A DNA stretch of 6,822 bases. Origin: DATDCY01 sp031406795 [NCBI: Candidatus Rokuibacteriota bacterium] (lineage in GTDB: Bacteria; JAUVQV01). Location of the stretch: contig JANOHV010000022.1 of NCBI GenBank assembly GCA_031406795.1, positions 1-6,822 of the forward strand, read 5' to 3'. The position numbers were made by a program, and so were the translations under genes. The notes beneath the pieces are model-generated. The model worked only from the letters and a program-made list of their open reading frames with translations, made no database searches and was not told the origin of the DNA. Below are positions 1-5,389 of this stretch, in pieces; position 1 is the stretch's first letter; every line of letters starts with the position of its first letter.

Positions 1-1120
1 GCGAACTGCCGTTGTGAACCTCGGCTATCCGGCTGCCGAGCGCCGAGCTGTCGTTCATCTTCGACGCCATGTTGGCGAGAAAGAGCATCTGCCCATCGCT
101 CGAACGGGTGACGAGCGAGAGCTCCTCGCCGCCGTGCATCACCTTGAAGCGTGGGTCGCGCATGCCGTCCTTGCCGCCCATCGCCTCGAGGTCTTTCTTC
201 CAGCTCTTGCCGTAGGGCGGGTTCGACATCATGAAGTCGAACTGCATGGCGGGGAAGGCATCGTGCGAGAGAGTCGACCATTCGGCGCCCCCGACGATGT
301 GGTCGGCGTTTTCGCCCTCGCCTTTGAGGAGCATATCCGCCTTGCAGACGGCGTAGGTCTCGGGGTTGATCTCCTGGCCGTAGAGGTGGCAGTTGATCTG
401 AAGCCCACGCTTCGTCGCGATATCCGTGAGTCTCTCCTCACCCACAGTGAGCATCCCGCCGGTGCCGGCGGTACCGTCGTAGAGCAGGTAGGATCCGGAC
501 TTGAGCTTATCCTCGATCGGCAGGAACACGAGGTTCGCCATCAGCCGCACGGCATCGCGCGGCGTCCAGTGCTCGCCGGCCTCCTCGTTGTTCTCCTCGT
601 TGAACTTGCGGACCAGCTCCTCGAAGACCGTGCCCATCGCGTGGTTGTCGATGCCGGCCGGCGTCAGGTCGATGTCGGGATCCAGGAACTTATTGATCAG
701 CGTGCCCAGCGCGTCGGCCTTGGAGAGCGTCGAGAGCTGGTTGCGGAACTTGAAATTCTCGAGGATATCCTGGACGTTGGGCGAGAAGCCGTTGAGGTAG
801 TCCTCGAAGTCGGCCAGGAGCTGCTGCTGGCTCCCGCGGGACTTGAGATCGCGCAGCGTGAACTTCGAGGTGTTGTAGAACGCCTGCCCCGCGGCGCCGG
901 CGAGCGCGGCGCGCTGTTCGGTGATGCGGGCCTCGTCGAGCATCTTCCTGGTGTCGAGCACCGCCTGCTTCGTGGGCTCAAGGACCGCATCCAGGCGCCG
1001 CAACACGCACATCGGCAGGATCACATCGGGGTACTTGCCGCGCTTGAAGAGGTCGCGCAGCACGTCGTCGGCGATCCCCCAGATGAAGGAGACGATCTTG
1101 TTGTGGGTTGCCTGGTCCAT
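1..1120 (-). CDS. hsdM: Type I restriction-modification methyltransferase subunit HsdM (3' end cut by window edge)
   Basis: This is the DNA adenine-N6 methyltransferase subunit of a type I restriction-modification system, which works in a complex with HsdS (specificity) and HsdR (cleavage). 373 codons are visible, starting MDQATHNKIVSFIWGIADDV. Residues about 8-155 form the helical HsdM N-terminal domain. The N6-methyltransferase domain follows: EHWTPRD at 183-189, an SAM-binding motif I DGTAGTGGML at 215-224, YGQEINPETYA at 248-258, and the catalytic NPPY at 300-303. SSDGQMLFLANM at 340-351 is also typical. The ATG at 1120 is chosen because the family normally begins there and GAGGA (1132-1136) lies 11 bases upstream. 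From memory of the family, a full protein is much longer (roughly 700-800 residues), so the C-terminal part and probably hsdS/hsdR lie left of the window. There are no frameshifts in the visible part. The identification is firm; the recognition sequence cannot be told. Confidence 0.95.
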   Translation of the reverse strand, partial: MDQATHNKIVSFIWGIADDVLRDLFKRGKYPDVILPMCVLRRLDAVLEPTKQAVLDTRKMLDEARITEQRAALAGAAGQAFYNTSKFTLRDLKSRGSQQQLLADFEDYLNGFSPNVQDILENFKFRNQLSTLSKADALGTLINKFLDPDIDLTPAGIDNHAMGTVFEELVRKFNEENNEEAGEHWTPRDAVRLMANLVFLPIEDKLKSGSYLLYDGTAGTGGMLTVGEERLTDIATKRGLQINCHLYGQEINPETYAVCKADMLLKGEGENADHIVGGAEWSTLSHDAFPAMQFDFMMSNPPYGKSWKKDLEAMGGKDGMRDPRFKVMHGGEELSLVTRSSDGQMLFLANMASKMNDSSALGSRIAEVHNGSS

Positions 1121-1146
1121 CAGCGATTTCGTCCTCTTACTTGTGT

Positions 1147-1159
1147 CTGTTCAAAACAG
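1147..1159. promoter_or_regulatory. Dyad symmetry upstream of hsdM, possible operator
   Basis: CTGTT-CAA-AACAG is a perfect 5-base dyad with a 3-base centre. It ends 27 bases before the hsdM start codon, just upstream of the likely ribosome binding site, in a gap (1121-1269) that is visibly richer in A+T than the flanking genes. The position would suit a repressor controlling the methyltransferase. No convincing -35/-10 pair was found beside it, and a dyad this short can arise by chance. Confidence 0.25.
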
Positions 1160-1223
1160 GAAAGAGGTCGGTGTACCGCCGAGGCCATTGATGTATTTCA
1201 TGAGAACACAGTATTACATTTTC

Positions 1224-1244
1224 ACGGCATGGCAAACATGCCGT
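1224..1244. repeat. Perfect inverted repeat between the vor operon and hsdM
   Basis: ACGGCATG (1224-1231) and CATGCCGT (1237-1244) form an 8-base perfect stem with a 5-base loop. It lies 25 bases past the stop codon of the beta-gamma vor gene, where a terminator for that operon would be expected. On the minus strand, however, the stem is followed by GAAAATGTAATAC and not a T run, so it is not a canonical intrinsic terminator. It could serve as an mRNA 3'-end stabiliser or as a protein-binding site for hsdM expression. Confidence 0.45.
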
Positions 1245-1269
1245 TCTGGTCCGAGAGAGGAAAAGTGGC

Positions 1270-2698
<1,429 letters not shown>

Positions 2699-2706
<8 letters not shown>

Positions 2707-3763
2707 AGACATGGTGCTCCTTCCGGGTGCCGCGCAGCACCTCGAGAATCTCGTTCGGCGTCGGCACCATGCCGCCCTGGCGGCCGTAGAAGCCGATCGG
2801 CACGCGGCAGCCGGAGGCGAGGCGCACGTCGTGCACCATCTGGCCGTCCGAGAGCTCAACGACGAGGATGCGCTTGACGCGTCTGGCAACCTCGCCGAGC
2901 GCCGCCTCCGGGAACGGCCAGAGCGTCACGGGGCGGAACAGCCCGGCCTTAATCCCTTCGCGGCGCGCCAGGTCGACGACCGAGCGCAGCACGCGCCCGA
3001 CGATGCCGTAGCCGACGAGCAGCACCTCGGCGTCCTCGAGCTGGTACTCGCGGTGCTCGGGCAGCGCGGCGGCGGCGCGGGCGTACTTCGCCATCAGCCG
3101 GCGGTTGTGCGCCTCGAGATCCTCGTGCGACATGTAGATCGACGTGATCAGGTTCGGCCGCGTCGCCGCGTCCCCGCGCACCGCCCAGTCGGGCTTTGGG
3201 GGCTCGAACGCGGTTTCGGGAAAGCGCACCGGCTCCATCATCTGGCCGACGAAGCCGTCCGCGAGCAGGATCGCCGGCGTGCGGTAGGTCTGCGCCGCCG
3301 CGAATGCCTTCAGCGTGAAATCGCACATCTCCTGCGCATAGGCAGGGGCGTAGACGATCGTGTGGTAGTTGCCGTGACCGCCGCCTTTGACCATCTGGTT
3401 GTAGTCGCCCTGCTCCGGCCCGATGTTGCCCAGGCCGGGGCCGCCGCGCATGATGTCGGCGATCACGCAGGGCAGCTCGGCGCCCGCGAGGTACGAGATC
3501 CCCTCCTGCATCAGCGAGAGCCCGGGCCCCGAGGAGGCGGTCATCGTCAGCTCGCCGGCGGCTGCCGCCCCGAAGACCATGTTGATCGCCGCGGTCTCGG
3601 ACTCGGCCTGCACGAACGTGCCGCCGATCTTCGGCATCAGGTTCGCCGCCGCTTCGGTCAGTTCGCTGGCCGGGGTGATCGGGTAGCCGTAGAAGGAGCG
3701 GCAGCCGGCGAGGATCGCGGCCTTGACGACCGCCTCGTTGGCCTTGATGAGCTTCTGTTCCAT
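2699..3763 (-). CDS. vorB: 2-oxoacid:ferredoxin oxidoreductase alpha subunit, VorB type (3-methyl-2-oxobutanoate dehydrogenase)
   Basis: This 354-residue alpha subunit contributes the pyrimidine-side TPP domain and the substrate pocket of the oxidoreductase. Its start [17 protein letters not shown] and the motifs GYPITPASE (26-34), [17 protein letters not shown] (47-63) and [20 protein letters not shown] (77-96) define the domain. [11 protein letters not shown] (104-114), KGGGHGNY (126-133) and [11 protein letters not shown] (173-183) look like the VorB branch, not the 2-oxoglutarate (KorA) branch. The second domain holds [12 protein letters not shown] (275-286), and [10 protein letters not shown] (330-339) is near the C-terminus. 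The length is normal for the family. The start at 3763 has GGGAG (3772-3776) 8 bases upstream. It follows the ferredoxin gene by 20 bases and overlaps the beta-gamma gene, so all three are one operon. The protein would act on 2-oxoacids from valine, leucine or isoleucine, or make them from acyl-CoA; the direction cannot be read from sequence. Confidence 0.93.
2717..2722 (-). promoter_or_regulatory. Shine-Dalgarno site for the beta-gamma gene, inside vorB
   Basis: AAGGAG on the minus strand lies within the last codons of vorB. It is 4 bases from the ATG at 2712 and 10 bases from the ATG at 2706, so it supports one of these two starts against the long upstream extension of the frame. Its placement before the vorB stop codon fits coupled translation of the two subunits. 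Confidence 0.7.
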
Positions 3764-3783
3764 CGTCAGCGCTCCCGCCGGCC

Positions 3784-4023
3784 TCAGGCCGCGGACTCCT
3801 CATTGACAGGGGTGACCGCGATCGCATCCGGCTCCGGACAGGCGTAGTAGCAGAGGCCGCAGCCGGTGCAGCGCCCGTCGGCGACGAACTCCACCGGGTG
3901 GTAGCCGAGGCGGTTGAGGGTCTTGCCGGCTCTCAGCAGCTTCTGGGGGCAGGACTCGACGCAGAGCAGGCAACCCTTGCACTTGTCCGCCCGGATGTCG
4001 ACGCTTCCCTTCGGTCTGGCCAT
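3784..4023 (-). CDS. vorD: 2x[4Fe-4S] ferredoxin subunit (delta) of the 2-oxoacid oxidoreductase
   Basis: This 79-residue ferredoxin-like subunit passes electrons from the TPP site to external ferredoxin. Two complete cluster motifs are visible: [12 protein letters not shown] at 15-26 and [12 protein letters not shown] at 52-63. They are separated by the [10 protein letters not shown] stretch (37-46) typical of delta subunits in this enzyme family. It is the first gene of the operon, with 20 bases before vorB. The ATG at 4023 is the only start codon ahead of the first cluster in this frame, yet no Shine-Dalgarno sequence precedes it. A strong promoter -10 box ends only 8 bases before the ATG, so the gene is probably read from a leaderless mRNA. 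The stop codon sits in the loop of a small dyad (CGGCC-TCA-GGCCG on the plus strand, 3779-3791). The role is firm; the vorD symbol depends on the VorB assignment of the neighbour. Confidence 0.92.
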   Translation of the reverse strand: MARPKGSVDIRADKCKGCLLCVESCPQKLLRAGKTLNRLGYHPVEFVADGRCTGCGLCYYACPEPDAIAVTPVNEESAA

Positions 4024-4031
4024 AGCGGGGG

Positions 4032-4060
4032 ATTGTAGTGAGGAGCCAAGCGCCGGTCAA
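4032..4060 (-). promoter_or_regulatory. Sigma70-type promoter of the vor operon, leaderless arrangement
   Basis: On the minus strand TTGACC (4055-4060) and TACAAT (4032-4037) each match the sigma70 consensus at five of six positions and are exactly 17 bases apart. The -10 box ends 8 bases before the vorD ATG (4021-4023), so transcription should begin at about 4023-4026, on or within about three bases of the start codon. This is the best promoter found in the window. It is placed upstream of a gene that lacks a Shine-Dalgarno site. Confidence 0.75.
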
Positions 4061-4069
4061 GCGCAACCA

Positions 4070-4085
4070 ATTACAGCACGGTAAT
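4070..4085. promoter_or_regulatory. ATTAC-N6-GTAAT dyad upstream of the vor promoter, possible operator
   Basis: ATTAC (4070-4074) and GTAAT (4081-4085) are perfect 5-base arms around AGCACG. The centre lies about 52 bases before the predicted vor start point, and the inner edge is 9 bases upstream of the -35 box, a place where an activator could touch RNA polymerase. It directly abuts the palindromic repeat at 4086, so it might instead be a conserved edge of that repeat. No family of regulator is recognised. Confidence 0.3.
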
Positions 4086-4167
4086 CCGTAGGGGCGGGGT
4101 TGATCCCCGCCCGTTGAGCGAATATTCCCGGCAAACAGGCGGGAGGGGGTGAACCCCTCCCCTACGG
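4086..4167. repeat. REP/BIME-like mosaic palindromic repeat (paired hairpins)
   Basis: Two G+C-rich hairpins stand head to head. The left is GGGCGGGG-TTGAT-CCCCGCCC (4092-4112) and the right is GGGAGGGG-GTGAA-CCCCTCCC (4141-4161). Each has an 8-base perfect stem and a 5-base loop. The outer parts also pair: CCGTAGGGGCGGGG (4086-4099) and CCCCTCCCCTACGG (4154-4167) are inverted copies matching at 13 of 14 positions, so the whole 82 bases could also fold as one long stem. This layout is that of bacterial interspersed mosaic elements, and GTAGGGGCGGG cores are familiar as dispersed intergenic repeats in many genomes. No T run follows on either strand, so an intrinsic terminator is unlikely. Copy number cannot be judged from a single example. 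Confidence 0.75.
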
Positions 4168-4746
4168 TAGAACCCCGACAGCCGTCATGAGCCGGCCGAG
4201 CCGCTCCAGCGGCAGGCCGATGACATTCGTCAGCGATCCGGAAACCTTCGCGACGAGGTGCCTGCCCCGTCCCTGCACCGCGTAAGACCCCGCCTTGTCG
4301 AGCGGTTCGCCGGTGGCGACGTAGCGGCGGATGACCGCCTCGGTGAACGGTTTCATCGCGACCCGGCTGCGTACGACGGCGGTGCGCGCCCGGCCGCCGG
4401 CGGCGGGAACGAGAGCCACGCCGGTCAGCACTTCATGGGTCCGTCCCGACAGCCGCGCCAGCATCTGCCGCGCATCCCGGACGCCGCGCGGTTTGCCGAG
4501 AATCGTCCCGTCGAGGACGACCACGGTATCCGCGCCGAGGACCCACTGCGCCCCGCACCCCGGGGCGAGTCCCCGGGCGACCGCCCGAGCCTTGGCGAGG
4601 GCCAGCCGCCGGACATGGGGACCGGGCAGTTCGCCCGGCAACGGACGTTCATCGACGTCGGGGACCCGAATCGAGAAAGCGACACCGAGCCTGCGCAGCA
4701 GCAGGCGCCGCCGGGGCGAGGAGGAGGCGAGCACGATCGGCTTCAT
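4162..4746 (-). CDS. maf: Maf family nucleoside triphosphate pyrophosphatase (YhdE-like, dTTP/UTP type)
   Basis: Maf proteins hydrolyse non-canonical or excess nucleoside triphosphates to monophosphates in the cytoplasm and have been linked to septum control. The 194 residues match the usual family length. The signature LASSSPRRRLLLRRLG is at 6-21, the metal/catalytic region LGADTVVVLDGTILGKP at 70-86, and LSGRTHEVLTGVAL at 99-112. The C-terminal DKAGSYAVQGRG at 150-161 followed by NVIGLPL at 174-180 resembles the YhdE (dTTP/UTPase) branch more than the YceF branch. The ATG at 4746 is chosen because the family motif begins right after it and AGAGG (4751-4755) stands 4 bases upstream. An in-frame ATG at 4848 would add 34 residues of non-family sequence. 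The stop codon and last proline codon fall inside the palindromic repeat, so the repeat sets the C-terminus. It may be co-transcribed with the P-loop gene 98 bases upstream. Confidence 0.95.
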   Translation of the reverse strand: MKPIVLASSSPRRRLLLRRLGVAFSIRVPDVDERPLPGELPGPHVRRLALAKARAVARGLAPGCGAQWVLGADTVVVLDGTILGKPRGVRDARQMLARLSGRTHEVLTGVALVPAAGGRARTAVVRSRVAMKPFTEAVIRRYVATGEPLDKAGSYAVQGRGRHLVAKVSGSLTNVIGLPLERLGRLMTAVGVLP

Positions 4747-4819
4747 ACCACCTCTGCACGCGGCAGGTTTGCCACAGCGCCCGCTCACTCTGCCGGGTAC
4801 AGAAGTGGAATTCGGTAAT

Positions 4820-4855
4820 GAAATCGATTTCTTGGTGTGGCTAATCATTGATTAG
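4820..4855. promoter_or_regulatory. Paired palindromes in the AT-rich spacer before maf
   Basis: GAAATCGATTTC (4820-4831) is a perfect 12-base palindrome. CTAATCA-T-TGATTAG (4841-4855) is a perfect 7-base dyad around a single base; it covers the stop codon of the P-loop gene and an ATG that overlaps it. Centres are 22.5 bases apart, about two helical turns. A GAATTC also lies at 4808-4813. The stretch is clearly richer in A+T than its surroundings. This could be an operator for maf or an mRNA structure between the two genes. No promoter with good spacing was found here. Confidence 0.35.
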
Positions 4856-5327
4856 TGGAAACCGCCAGGAACTTGCGTATGGGCTCCGCGAGAGCCTCGG
4901 TACTAAAGTGGGATGACCTGTCAATAACGAGCGTAGATTTGGCCTCGATTGCCCTGTCTTTATTCTGCTGAAGCCCGTCTGTGGATTCACCAACCACGAA
5001 TACGACAAATCGCTCTTCGGGGAGATTCAGCGCGCTTGCGCCTTCGATCACCACCCCGCGGCATCCTTCGAACTGGTCCTTGATCAGCTCCCAGGTCGAA
5101 CCGACCGCCTCGCGGGGGCCGATGATCCTCGCCACGCGAACCGCACCATGGGCGGCGTAGAGGGCCGTATCCTTGCCCGGTTCTCCGGCTCCCCACTCGA
5201 CCCGACTTGCGCCCTCCCGAGGCGAAATCTTCACGGCGCCCAGTCCGGGAATCTCCCGCAGCACGCGACAGGCGAGGGTCGTCTTCCCGCAGCCGCTGCC
5301 GGTCCCGACAACCGCGATTATTTTCAC
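4845..5327 (-). CDS. Small P-loop NTPase, MobB/BioD-like, function uncertain
   Basis: This 160-residue protein begins MKIIAVVGTGSGCGKTTLAC. Its P-loop GTGSGCGKT (8-16) has five residues between the glycines, as in dethiobiotin synthetase and CobB-type enzymes, not the usual four. PGKDTALYAAHGAVRVARI (50-68) resembles the conserved PGKDS...AGA stretch of MobB, the protein that assists attachment of GMP to molybdopterin. GVVIEGASALNL (91-102) resembles the acidic EG motif of these SIMIBI-class NTPases. The likely family is therefore MobB-like, but the rest is not recognised and no molybdenum cofactor genes are nearby, so no function is assigned. The start is GTG at 5327 with GGGAGG (5332-5337) 4 bases upstream. 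Its stop lies in a palindrome 98 bases before maf on the same strand, so the two may form an operon. The last third is less G+C-rich than its neighbours. Confidence 0.8.
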   Translation of the reverse strand: MKIIAVVGTGSGCGKTTLACRVLREIPGLGAVKISPREGASRVEWGAGEPGKDTALYAAHGAVRVARIIGPREAVGSTWELIKDQFEGCRGVVIEGASALNLPEERFVVFVVGESTDGLQQNKDRAIEAKSTLVIDRSSHFSTEALAEPIRKFLAVSTNQ

Positions 5328-5389
5328 GCTGCCTCCCGCTCCTTCGATGGCCGCCGCAACGCCTCATGATACTATGACGACACCGACCC

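Noticed and set aside
2707-2889. Upstream extension of the beta-gamma gene into vorB
   Set aside because: The extra 61 residues are S/R/A-rich, unlike the family, and would overlap vorB by about 190 bases. A Shine-Dalgarno site at 2717-2722 supports the 2706/2712 starts.
4086-4167. Palindromic repeat as an intrinsic terminator for maf
   Set aside because: The hairpins are stable, but no T run follows either stem on either strand. A Rho-dependent or structural role remains possible.
4747-4848. Longer maf start at 4848, overlapping the upstream gene's stop as ATGA
   Set aside because: The overlap is suggestive of coupling, but the added 34 residues do not resemble Maf. The ATG at 4746 has a good ribosome binding site and places the family signature at its usual distance from the N-terminus.
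5343-5375. Possible promoter for priA (TTCGAT and TACTAT)
   Set aside because: The -35 match is poor and the spacing is 21 bases. No better pair is visible in the 62-base divergent gap.
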